A stretch of 5,768 bases of DNA, from assembly GCA_017462825.1 (NCBI GenBank), contig JAFTQI010000011.1, forward strand, positions 1-5,768, in the 5' to 3' direction. The notes below the pieces were generated by a model, which saw only the letters and a program-made list of their open reading frames with translations, made no database searches and was not told the DNA's origin. This document shows, in pieces, positions 1 through 5,682 of the stretch; position 1 is the first letter of the stretch, and every line of letters starts with the position of its first letter. Origin of the DNA: Clostridia bacterium. GTDB taxonomy: Bacteria; Bacillota_A; Clostridia; Christensenellales; Borkfalkiaceae. Both the position numbers and the translations under genes were made by a program.

Positions 1-378
1 ATCAATACGGCTATGAGAGAATTGTTTTTGCAAATCGTATACGGTAGATCGCAATCGGCGTTCTCTGACGATGGGCTTGCAATCGGCGCAGGGCTTGAAG
101 ACCTTGGTAAAGGTCATCGTTCGCAGGTGGGTACAATGTATTCCACGTTGCAAAAAGGCGTTAGATATCTCGAAATGGCAGAAGGATACGTTACCCGTCT
201 TGCTTTGGATGCCAACAACGAAGTTATTGGTTACGAATTCGTTTCTCTTGGTAAAATGACCGATTTCATTAAGAAAGGTATCAAACCCAACGAAGCGTAT
301 CAAAAAGCAATGGGACATTATGGCAGATTTACTGCTGAACAGGGCGCGGTTAAATTTATCGACCCTCGTAAAGAATAA
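1..378 (+). CDS. NifU/IscU-like iron-sulfur cluster assembly scaffold protein, C-terminal part (5' truncated by window edge)
   Basis: The frame is open from base 1, reading I-N-T-A before the first ATG at base 13. That ATG has no ribosome binding site, so the gene almost certainly starts left of the window. The visible 125 residues match, from memory, the C-terminal half of the clostridial 'iron-sulfur cluster assembly scaffold' proteins found beside GGGtGRT genes. Recognisable stretches are MRELFLQIVYGRSQ, GAGLEDLGKG, RYLEMAEGYVT, IGYEFVSLGKM and the ending FIDPRKE. Known NifU/IscU proteins hold nascent Fe-S clusters on cysteines in the cytosol. The visible part contains no cysteine, so any cluster ligands must lie in the missing N-terminal part. 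The stop (376-378) is 15 bases before the next start codon, which suggests co-transcription and a shared role. The family call rests on recall of similar sequences and on the neighbour, not on a search. Confidence 0.75.
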   Translation: MNTAMRELFLQIVYGRSQSAFSDDGLAIGAGLEDLGKGHRSQVGTMYSTLQKGVRYLEMAEGYVTRLALDANNEVIGYEFVSLGKMTDFIKKGIKPNEAYQKAMGHYGRFTAEQGAVKFIDPRKE

Positions 379-379
379 T

Positions 380-385
380 AGGAGG
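380..385 (+). promoter_or_regulatory. Ribosome binding site of the GGGtGRT gene
   Basis: AGGAGG lies 8 bases before the ATG at 394. It is a perfect Shine-Dalgarno core and fixes the start of the downstream gene. It sits just after the upstream stop codon, as expected for an operon. Confidence 0.85.
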
Positions 386-393
386 ACAAGCAT

Positions 394-1395
394 ATGTCAT
401 TATTTGAAGGTTATGAGAGAAGAGTCGATAAGATTAACGAAGTATTGAAAGAATATGGCATTTCTTCGATTGAAGAATGTAGAGATATCTGCCTTGAAAA
501 GGGCGTTGATTGTGATAAAATCGTTCGCGCGGGTCAGCCGATTTGCTTTGAAAACGCGGTTTGGGCTTACACCGTAGGTTCGGCTATCGCAATCAAAAAG
601 GGCTGCAAGAAAGCGTCCGACGCGGCGGCTGCGATCGGAATCGGTTTGCAGGCGTTCTGTATCCCCGGTTCGGTTGCGCAGAACCGTTTGGTAGGTCTTG
701 GCCACGGAAACCTCGGCGCAAAGCTTTTGTCCGACGAAACCGAATGTTTCTGTTTCTTGGCAGGTCACGAATCCTTTGCGGCGGCAGAAGGCGCTATTTC
801 GATCGCGCTGAACGCGAACAAAGTTAGAAAACAGCCCCTGCGCGTTATCCTCAACGGTCTTGGTAAGGACGCGGCGTATATCATCGCAAGAATCAACGGT
901 TTCACCTTTGTTGAAACGAAGTTCGATCACGCTACGGAAACGGTAGAGGTCGTTTATGAAAAGGCGTTCTCCGACGGCGACAGAGCAAAGGTTAAATGCT
1001 ACGGCTCGGATTCCGTACCCGAAGGCGTTGCGATCATGAAGCTTGAAAAGGTTGGCGTTTCGATCACGGGTAACTCGACGAACCCTACGAGATTCCAGCA
1101 CCCCGTTGCAGGCACGTACAAGAAATGGTGCAACGAAAACGGTGTGGAATATTTCTCGGTTGCAAGCGGCGGCGGTACGGGCAGAACGCTCCACCCCGAC
1201 AACATGGCGGCAGGTCCTGCATCCTACGGTATGACCGATACGATGGGCAGAATGCATAGCGATGCACAGTTCGCAGGTTCTTCGTCCGTTCCCGCTCACG
1301 TAGAAATGATGGGCTTGATCGGTGCTGGTAACAACCCCATGGTTGGTATGACGGTTGCTTGCGCAGTTGCTATCGAAGAGGCTATGAAAGCGTAA
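394..1395 (+). CDS. GGGtGRT-family protein (function unknown)
   Basis: This intact 333-residue protein carries the signature that names the family: G-G-G-T-G-R-T at residues 259-265, followed directly by L-H-P. Other glycine-rich, conserved-looking segments are around residues 80-110 (including GLGHGNLGAKLL), 274-302 (GPASYGMTDTMGRMHSD onward) and the C-terminal GAGNNPMVGMT (310-320). Several cysteines occur in the first 50 residues and near residues 118-120 (C-F-C-F). No signal peptide or membrane segment is visible, so it is probably cytosolic. The length fits what I recall for the family, about 330 residues. The start is fixed by AGGAGG 8 bases upstream. No biochemical role is established to my knowledge. 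The tight link to a NifU-like scaffold gene suggests a part in Fe-S cluster assembly or delivery, but that is inference from context. Family membership is nearly certain from the motif. Confidence 0.92.
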   Translation: MSLFEGYERRVDKINEVLKEYGISSIEECRDICLEKGVDCDKIVRAGQPICFENAVWAYTVGSAIAIKKGCKKASDAAAAIGIGLQAFCIPGSVAQNRLVGLGHGNLGAKLLSDETECFCFLAGHESFAAAEGAISIALNANKVRKQPLRVILNGLGKDAAYIIARINGFTFVETKFDHATETVEVVYEKAFSDGDRAKVKCYGSDSVPEGVAIMKLEKVGVSITGNSTNPTRFQHPVAGTYKKWCNENGVEYFSVASGGGTGRTLHPDNMAAGPASYGMTDTMGRMHSDAQFAGSSSVPAHVEMMGLIGAGNNPMVGMTVACAVAIEEAMKA

Positions 1396-1410
1396 AAATT
1401 GACAAATAGA

Positions 1411-1445
1411 TTGCGCCGCTCGCATTTTCGGGCGGCGTAATTTTA
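1411..1445 (+). terminator. Intrinsic terminator after the scaffold/GGGtGRT operon
   Basis: Bases 1414-1422 (CGCCGCTCG) pair with 1429-1437 (CGGGCGGCG) around a 6-base loop. The stem can extend through TTG at 1411-1413 and TAA at 1438-1440. TTTTAT follows from 1441. It sits 16 bases after the GGGtGRT stop and separates that operon from the phosphatase gene. Confidence 0.85.
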
Positions 1446-1446
1446 T

Positions 1447-1452
1447 AGGTGA
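1447..1452 (+). promoter_or_regulatory. Ribosome binding site of the histidine phosphatase gene
   Basis: AGGTGA lies 4 bases before the ATG at 1457. It starts within a few bases of the terminator U-run, so the gap between the two transcription units is very compact. Confidence 0.6.
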
Positions 1453-1456
1453 AATT

Positions 1457-2188
1457 ATGATTTTGTATTACGTAAGACACGGCGATCCCATTTACGAGCC
1501 CGACAGCTTGACGGAATTAGGACATAAGCAAGCCGCCGCTTTGGCAAAACGCTTTGCTTTGTACGGTTTGGACGAAGTGTATTCTTCGCCGTCTAACCGC
1601 GCTATGCTAACGGCAAAACCGACCTGCGAGGCGCTTGGTTTAGCGATGAAAATTTGCGACTGGGCGCACGAAACTTTGGCGGGGGCAGACACGGGCTTTC
1701 ACGATAAAGACGGCAGATTTCATTGGTGTTTTACCGAGAGAGAATTTGTCGAGAAATTTAACGACCCGTCTGTTCGCGCGTTGGGAATGGAATGGTATAA
1801 ACACGAAAGTTTCAAAGATATGCCATTTGAAAAGGGCATGAAGAGAATTTATGCGGCGGTGGACGAGTTTTTGCTGTCGCTTGGCTATCAGCACGACAGG
1901 GTAAACGCTTGTTACCATAAAGTAGGCAAATCCCCTGAAAAAGTAGCGTTGTTTGCACACGGCGGAGCAGGCGTAATGATTTTAAGTGCGATTTTGAATA
2001 TGCCGTATCCGTATTTTGCAACGCATTTTGCGCATCTCACACATACAGGCGTAACCACGATAGGTTTTGGTACGGGCGTTGGCGGTGATGAAGGTGATAT
2101 TTATCCGCAGTTGTTTCAATATTCTAACGACTCGCATTTGTATAAAGAAGATCTAATGACGGGGTATAATAACGTGATGAAAATTTGA
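1457..2188 (+). CDS. Histidine phosphatase family protein (phosphoglycerate mutase-like)
   Basis: This 243-residue protein begins MILYYVRHGD, giving the R-H-G catalytic motif of the histidine phosphatase superfamily at residues 7-9. H8 is the phospho-accepting histidine. Further family hallmarks are S-S-P-S-N-R-A at 43-49, where R48 belongs to the phosphate pocket, a possible acid residue E72 in WAHET, and the second catalytic histidine H168 in F-A-H-G-G (166-170). The core active site therefore looks complete. A segment of about 80 residues between E72 and H168, rich in aromatic and charged residues (around FHWCFTEREF), is the cap region that would set substrate choice. No signal peptide is seen, so it is probably cytosolic. 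Family members act on phospho-sugars, nucleotides, cofactors or phosphoproteins, and the substrate cannot be told here. A terminator lies on each side, so it is probably a single-gene unit, although no convincing promoter is visible. Confidence 0.9.
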   Translation: MILYYVRHGDPIYEPDSLTELGHKQAAALAKRFALYGLDEVYSSPSNRAMLTAKPTCEALGLAMKICDWAHETLAGADTGFHDKDGRFHWCFTEREFVEKFNDPSVRALGMEWYKHESFKDMPFEKGMKRIYAAVDEFLLSLGYQHDRVNACYHKVGKSPEKVALFAHGGAGVMILSAILNMPYPYFATHFAHLTHTGVTTIGFGTGVGGDEGDIYPQLFQYSNDSHLYKEDLMTGYNNVMKI

Positions 2189-2197
2189 TAAAATACT

Positions 2198-2237
2198 AAA
2201 ATCCCGTGTTTGCGTTTTGCAGACACGGGATTTTTTT
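2198..2237 (+). terminator. Intrinsic terminator of the histidine phosphatase gene
   Basis: Bases 2200-2213 (AATCCCGTGTTTGC) pair with 2219-2232 (GCAGACACGGGATT) around the 5-base loop GTTTT. This 14-bp stem has one G-T wobble, and seven T follow from 2231. It begins 10 bases after the phosphatase stop. Confidence 0.9.
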
Positions 2238-2251
2238 ATGCAGTGTTGAAT

Positions 2252-2413
2252 GTGAGCAGTAATGCGCAACATAATTATCAAACGTGTTTCCTTTATTCTG
2301 GCGATACTGAAATCACCGAAACGCAATTTATCTTGCACGAAGAAAACGGAACTTTGCTGTATATGGAAAAGCTGATAGAAAGCCAAGAAAAGGCGTTGGA
2401 AGAACAAGCATAG
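2252..2413 (+). pseudogene. Coding-like remnant, possibly the C-terminal end of a lost gene
   Basis: This frame is open to the TAG at 2411-2413 and reads about 53 residues. It has ordinary-looking composition and codon use for this DNA, with a charged, probably helical tail (MEKLIESQEKALEEQA). No start is convincing. The longest open frame begins at a TTG inside the phosphatase terminator stem (2210). The GTG at 2252 has no ribosome binding site, and the ATG at 2238 is in another frame and stops at once. The sequence gives the impression of the 3' end of a gene whose front part was deleted, with a junction just after the terminator at about 2238-2250. I do not recognise the family. It could instead be a small real protein with a weak start, or chance. 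Confidence 0.3.
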
Positions 2414-2427
2414 ATTTATGTGTCAAC

Positions 2428-2461
2428 AAAAAAAGGTTTGCAAAATTGCAAACCTTTTTTT
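2428..2461. terminator. Bidirectional intrinsic terminator between the converging units
   Basis: A7-GGTTTGC (2428-2441) pairs with GCAAACC-T7 (2448-2461) around the loop AAAATT. It gives a U-run on both strands. On the minus strand it begins 3 bases after the tRNA-Val CCA end and closes the tRNA unit. On the plus strand it would stop any transcript from the remnant to its left. Confidence 0.85.
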
Positions 2462-2464
2462 GTT

Positions 2465-2541
<77 letters not shown>

Positions 2542-2554
2542 AAATATTCAACTG

Positions 2555-2654
2555 TGGTGGACGTGAGAGCGTTTTGATGCTCCGCATCAAGGCGGCGCAG
2601 GGCTCGCGCGAACTCCGACCTAATGTTCGCTCTAACCAACTGAGCTACGCCTCC
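2555..2654 (-). pseudogene. Degenerate tRNA-like copy with an inserted hairpin (tRNA-Val duplicate)
   Basis: The first 27 bases of this element (2628-2654, minus strand) are identical to those of the neighbouring tRNA-Val, covering the 5' acceptor strand and the D-arm. Its last 15 bases (2555-2569), including CCA, match at 14 positions. In between, the anticodon stem and loop are reduced to a short stretch (about 2621-2627) with no recognisable anticodon. About 31 bases (2570-2600) are inserted into the T-arm region. The insertion carries a perfect 7-bp hairpin, TTGATGC-TCC-GCATCAA (2574-2590). A short resemblance (TATTCAA) extends past the 5' end of both copies, which fits a tandem duplication. 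It cannot work as an ordinary tRNA. It lies directly behind the strong promoter, so it is probably transcribed as the leader of the tRNA-Val transcript. It may be a decayed copy, the target of a small repeat insertion, or an RNA with another role. Confidence 0.75.
2570..2600. repeat. Short hairpin-bearing insertion in the tRNA-like copy
   Basis: Compared with the intact tRNA-Val, these roughly 31 bases are extra. They hold the 7-bp inverted repeat 2574-2580/2584-2590 and then a GC-rich tail (GGCGGCGCAG). The edges are uncertain by a few bases because the flanks have also changed. It could be one copy of a small palindromic repeat family, but no second copy is present in this window. Confidence 0.4.
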
Positions 2655-2673
2655 GTATTCAAATTACTTTGTT

Positions 2674-2702
2674 ATTATAGCAAATAAAAGGGGGATAGTC
2701 AA
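2674..2702 (-). promoter_or_regulatory. Sigma-A type promoter of the tRNA unit
   Basis: On the minus strand TTGACT (2697-2702) is followed after exactly 17 bases by a perfect TATAAT (2674-2679). A start point near 2667 would be about a dozen bases before the 5' end of the tRNA-like copy at 2654. It is the best promoter in the window and fits strong stable-RNA expression. Confidence 0.85.
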
Positions 2703-2747
2703 CCGTTTTTGCGGAGAGTTCATTATTTTTACATGGAAATATTATTT

Positions 2748-2763
2748 TGTTTCACGTGAAAAG
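2748..2763. promoter_or_regulatory. parS: Candidate parS site (ParB/Spo0J binding)
   Basis: The 16 bases TGTTTCACGTGAAAAG match the parS consensus TGTTTCACGTGAAACA at the first 14 positions, including the central CACGTG palindrome, and differ only in the last two. ParB (Spo0J) dimers bind such sites and spread to organise and segregate the chromosome origin region. It lies in a non-coding gap between the tRNA promoter and the terminator of the PadR fusion gene. One site does not prove nearness to the origin, and the 12-base palindrome TTTCACGTGAAA could occur by chance. Confidence 0.5.
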
Positions 2764-2773
2764 GTATAACAAA

Positions 2774-2805
2774 ACCGCCCCTGCGTTTTACGGCGCGGGG
2801 GCGGT
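2774..2805 (-). terminator. Intrinsic terminator of the PadR-coiled-coil gene
   Basis: Bases 2774-2785 pair with 2794-2805 as a 12-bp, very GC-rich stem (ACCGCCCC core, one G-T pair) around an 8-base loop. On the minus strand a TTTTG tract follows. It lies 16 bases after the stop codon of the large minus-strand gene. Confidence 0.8.
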
Positions 2806-2821
2806 CGATAGCTCTATCTAT

Positions 2822-5635
2822 TTAGTTGGTTTTATTGCCTTTCGTCGAGAACATATAATATAATGCCGCGAAAAGGATCACGTTTACAAGATAGCATACG
2901 GGAACGACTACGTACGAGAGCAGGTCGGACGAATTAGACAGCACGTCCGCTCTGAAATACACGGCAACCATCATCACCGCGATCGTTGCGATTACGAAAA
3001 CGATCATGGACGACAGCACGTACGAGGGGTTCTTTTTCCGTTTTGCGTTGGGTTTATAACGGCTCGCATACAGAATTGCCGCCGCGACAAAGGTGACAAA
3101 TCCGATCGCCGCAAACACGATTGCGTAGGTGATTGCCTTTTGGTTTAAACGGTCTTTCAGGAAGAACACCGCCAACGTTTCAAAGGCTACGATACAAAGC
3201 ACGATAAACGCCGATTTGAAGAAGGTCAATCCCACGTTATAGAAGGTATTGCGTTTAGTGCTCGGCTGGGTTGCCGCGACGTACGGATCGACGTTTTGTT
3301 GTGCCTGTGGCGCGGCGTTGTAACCGTAAGGGGAGCGAATACCGCCCGCGGTCTGCAAACGAATGCCCTCGCCTTGCGCCCGTTCCTGTAACGGCGCATA
3401 GCCGTAGGGGCTGGCGAACGGATTGTTGTCGTTTGCTCTGCTTGGCGCGCTTTGTTGCGATTGCGCTTGTGCCTGTGCTTGTGCGGCAAGGGCGTTTTCG
3501 CGTAGAGCCAAATTCTTTTCCCGTTCTTTCAGCTCCGCCAAACGCGCTTGCAAGCCGCTTTCGTTGTCCATAGCGTTTCTTTGCGCGGTGATGCGTTCTT
3601 GGTGAAAGCTTTCCTTTTCCGCGTTGAATTCGCTGACTTGCTTAGCAAAGGCACGCATTTCTTCCTCGTGGTTTTGCTTGTCGCTTTGTAAGGCAAGCCG
3701 CGCGCTTTCCAAAGCCTCTAAATTGTCGTTGTAGACCTTGACTTGCTGATTATACGCGGCAAGCTTTTCTTCAAAATCAAACAGCTGCGCCGTCAAGGCG
3801 TTTTTCCGAGCAACGAAATCAAGCTGTTGCTGGGTATAAATGCTCTGTCTGGCGGTCAATTCCTTTTGCTGTTGCTGTAAAACGGTTTGATCGTCCTGCA
3901 ATTTCTTGGTGTTTTTATACAGCTCGTCCTCGCGGGCTTGCAAATCGGCGTACTTGCGCTGAACGTCCTCGGACGAGGCGCTCGCCTCGGTCTGTTCGTC
4001 CTGCAACGACCTGCGTTTTTCTTCCAGAGCGTATTCTTGCTGGGTCAATTCGTACCGCGCGCGATCGATATCGTCGCGTTCTAATTGCAAATTGTCCTTT
4101 AAAGCCTGCAATTTCGCCTTTTCTTCTTCCAGAGCAATCTTTGCTTGCTCCAACGCCTCGTTGTCGGTGCGCAGAGTGTTTCTTTCCACTTCCAAGGTTT
4201 GGAGCTGATTTTCAAGCTCGGCGCGTTCCGCGTTCAAAATTTCGTTGTTTTCAACGTTTAAGGAAATCCTTGTCAGCTCGCTTTCTTTTTCGGTGAGTGC
4301 GTTTTCCTTATCCGAAAGGGCAGTTTCTCTTGCGGAAAGGGTGTTTTCGCGCTCGGCGAGGGAATTTTCACGTTCGCTAAGCGACGTTTCGCGCGCGGAC
4401 AGCACGGTTTCCTTTTCGTTAAGCTCCCGTTTTTCGCTGTCCAGCTTTTCCCGTTGCGCCACAATTTGCGCCTGCTGAGAACGGAGCTCGATGGTGCGGT
4501 TGTAATAATCGCTGGATTTGCTTTCGTAGTCGCTCTTTAACAGGGCGATGGAATTTTCTTGCGTAGCGATCGCCGTATTTAACGACGAGATCACGGCGCG
4601 CTTGTCGTCAAGCTCTGCCTGCAATTCGGCGATTTCCGCCTTAGCGGCGTCTAATTCTTCGGCACTTGCCGCCGTTTGTTGATTTGCGGCGGTTTCCAGC
4701 TTGCTTTCCAAATCGTCGATTTCCGTCTGCAACAGAGTATTTTGTTCGAGCAGGGTAGTCAGGCGTTTTTGCGCCAACGCAAGCTCGTCCGTTTGCGCGT
4801 CGTAAAGGGTTTTCGTTTCGTTGTAATTCTTTTCCGCGTTTGCAAAAGCCTGTTGTTGATCTTCGAGCAAAGCTTTTAACTCTTGGATTTCTTGATCGCG
4901 GAGCGCAAGCTCGGCTTTCGCGTTTTCGATTTTTTTCTCTTTTTCCTGCAAAGCAAGCTCTTTTGCGTCCAGCTCGCCCTGTTTTTCACTTAAAATCCGT
5001 TCTTTTTCTTCCAGCTCACGGGTTTGGTTTTCCACGCGATCGCGAAGCTCGGTGAAATCGGATTTTTGCGAAGAGAGGGACGCGCTTTGCGTAGCCAAAA
5101 GAGTGCGTTCGCGCTGCAACTCGTTGCGAAGATTAGAAAGGGCTTTCTTTTCTTCCGCCAAAGCGTCCTCGCGCGCGGCAAGGGCGCGTTTCAATTCGTC
5201 CAGCTCCCGTTGTTTTTCGGTGATGAACGAAAAATCGTAATGCGCGTTGCCGTCGGAGATCAGGCTGTCGATGATTGTGCGCGAATATTCCCATGCGGAA
5301 AGGTTGTCCTCGGTCACCTGTTTGCCAAGGTCGGTGAGGGAGAAGTATTTTCTTCTGCCGCCGTTGGAAAATTCCCCGAAATAAGAAGTCACGTAATTAG
5401 AGCTTTCCAAACGGTTGAGCGCGCTGTACAGCGTGGGTTGTTTTAAGGAATACAAGCCGCCGCTTTTCTTTTCGATTTCGCTGATGATCTCATACCCGTA
5501 TTTATCGCCGTCGTAAAGACTGCGTAAAATGATGGTGTTGATATGCCCGCGGATCAAATCGGCACTGATGCTCTGCTGTTTTTCTTCGCCGCCGGTGATA
5601 CCTTCGCTTTGGCTGATCACGTCGTCTCTGTTCAT
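2822..5635 (-). CDS. PadR-family DNA-binding protein fused to a giant coiled coil and a four-helix membrane anchor
   Basis: This protein has 937 residues. Residues 23-105 form a PadR-type winged helix, with the typical Y-G-Y-E-I (46-50), P-T-L-Y-S-A-L-N-R-L-E (67-77) and wing G-G-R-R-K-Y-F-S-L-T (92-101). Residues about 139-716 are a nearly uninterrupted E/K/Q/L-rich heptad coiled coil, with exact tandem heptads at 408-456. An AQAQAQAQ run (718-725) and a flexible linker with two S-P-Y-G-Y copies (742-746, 768-772) follow. Four hydrophobic helices are at about 806-826, 835-857, 872-894 and 905-929. The basic flanks (K794-R795, the KRKK cluster at 865-868, the C-terminal K residues) agree with a cytoplasmic N-terminus and C-terminus. 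PadR proteins are usually 100-200 residues, soluble repressors. Here the usual short dimerisation helix appears replaced by an arm that could reach roughly 85 nm if fully extended. No Walker A motif is seen, so it is not an SMC ATPase. A membrane-tethered regulator or a DNA-membrane linker is inferred. The ATG has AGGAGA 5 bases upstream. Confidence 0.9.
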   Translation of the reverse strand: MNRDDVISQSEGITGGEEKQQSISADLIRGHINTIILRSLYDGDKYGYEIISEIEKKSGGLYSLKQPTLYSALNRLESSNYVTSYFGEFSNGGRRKYFSLTDLGKQVTEDNLSAWEYSRTIIDSLISDGNAHYDFSFITEKQRELDELKRALAAREDALAEEKKALSNLRNELQRERTLLATQSASLSSQKSDFTELRDRVENQTRELEEKERILSEKQGELDAKELALQEKEKKIENAKAELALRDQEIQELKALLEDQQQAFANAEKNYNETKTLYDAQTDELALAQKRLTTLLEQNTLLQTEIDDLESKLETAANQQTAASAEELDAAKAEIAELQAELDDKRAVISSLNTAIATQENSIALLKSDYESKSSDYYNRTIELRSQQAQIVAQREKLDSEKRELNEKETVLSARETSLSERENSLAERENTLSARETALSDKENALTEKESELTRISLNVENNEILNAERAELENQLQTLEVERNTLRTDNEALEQAKIALEEEKAKLQALKDNLQLERDDIDRARYELTQQEYALEEKRRSLQDEQTEASASSEDVQRKYADLQAREDELYKNTKKLQDDQTVLQQQQKELTARQSIYTQQQLDFVARKNALTAQLFDFEEKLAAYNQQVKVYNDNLEALESARLALQSDKQNHEEEMRAFAKQVSEFNAEKESFHQERITAQRNAMDNESGLQARLAELKEREKNLALRENALAAQAQAQAQSQQSAPSRANDNNPFASPYGYAPLQERAQGEGIRLQTAGGIRSPYGYNAAPQAQQNVDPYVAATQPSTKRNTFYNVGLTFFKSAFIVLCIVAFETLAVFFLKDRLNQKAITYAIVFAAIGFVTFVAAAILYASRYKPNAKRKKNPSYVLSSMIVFVIATIAVMMVAVYFRADVLSNSSDLLSYVVVPVCYLVNVILFAALYYMFSTKGNKTN
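4268..4414 (-). repeat. Seven tandem 21-base (heptad) repeats within the coiled coil
   Basis: Residues 408-456 of the PadR fusion are seven consecutive heptads of the form K/R-E-x-x-L-x-x, for example K-E-T-V-L-S-A, R-E-T-S-L-S-E and R-E-N-S-L-A-E. At the DNA level they are diverged 21-base units. The pattern indicates growth of the coiled coil by in-frame tandem duplication, and such units could change number by slippage or recombination. Confidence 0.8.
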
Positions 5636-5640
5636 AGTTT

Positions 5641-5646
5641 TCTCCT
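5641..5646 (-). promoter_or_regulatory. Ribosome binding site of the PadR fusion gene
   Basis: On the minus strand AGGAGA lies 5 bases before the ATG whose last plus-strand base is 5635. This supports the start, which gives a 22-residue tail before the winged helix. Confidence 0.8.
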
Positions 5647-5654
5647 GTGTATTT

Positions 5655-5682
5655 CTGTCAGACAGAGTAGTGGTTTGTCAGA
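5655..5682. promoter_or_regulatory. Palindrome and direct repeat in the PadR gene leader (possible operator)
   Basis: CTGTC-A-GACAG (5655-5665) is a perfect inverted repeat. Its core TGTCAGA (5656-5662) recurs at 5676-5682, exactly 20 bases on, about two helical turns. The position, between the likely promoter and the ribosome binding site of the PadR fusion gene, suits a repressor site. No protein can be assigned from the sequence. Confidence 0.3.

Noticed and set aside
400..1425. 341-codon open frame on the minus strand opposite the GGGtGRT gene
   Set aside because: It mirrors a confidently identified gene, its translation is rich in Arg, Cys and Phe with no recognisable domain, and it has no ribosome binding site. 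It also starts inside the terminator region. It is a by-product of codon bias on the other strand.
1399..1428. TTGACA at 1399-1404 as a -35 box for the phosphatase gene
   Set aside because: The best -10 at 17-18 bases is CATTTT, a poor match, and it would fall within the terminator hairpin.
2153..2407. 84-codon minus-strand open frame across the end of the phosphatase gene and the remnant
   Set aside because: It crosses the phosphatase terminator, overlaps the end of a clear gene and has no supporting start signal or domain.
4268..4414. Regular short repeats that could suggest a CRISPR array
   Set aside because: The units are 21 bases, contiguous without spacers, in frame and encode coiled-coil heptads.
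5024..5446. 140-codon plus-strand open frame opposite the PadR/coiled-coil start
   Set aside because: It is antisense to the well-supported PadR domain and has no ribosome binding site or family resemblance.
2822..5635. SMC/Rad50-type ATPase reading of the large coiled-coil protein
   Set aside because: There is no Walker A or ABC signature motif. The N-terminus is a PadR winged helix and the C-terminus is membrane helices.
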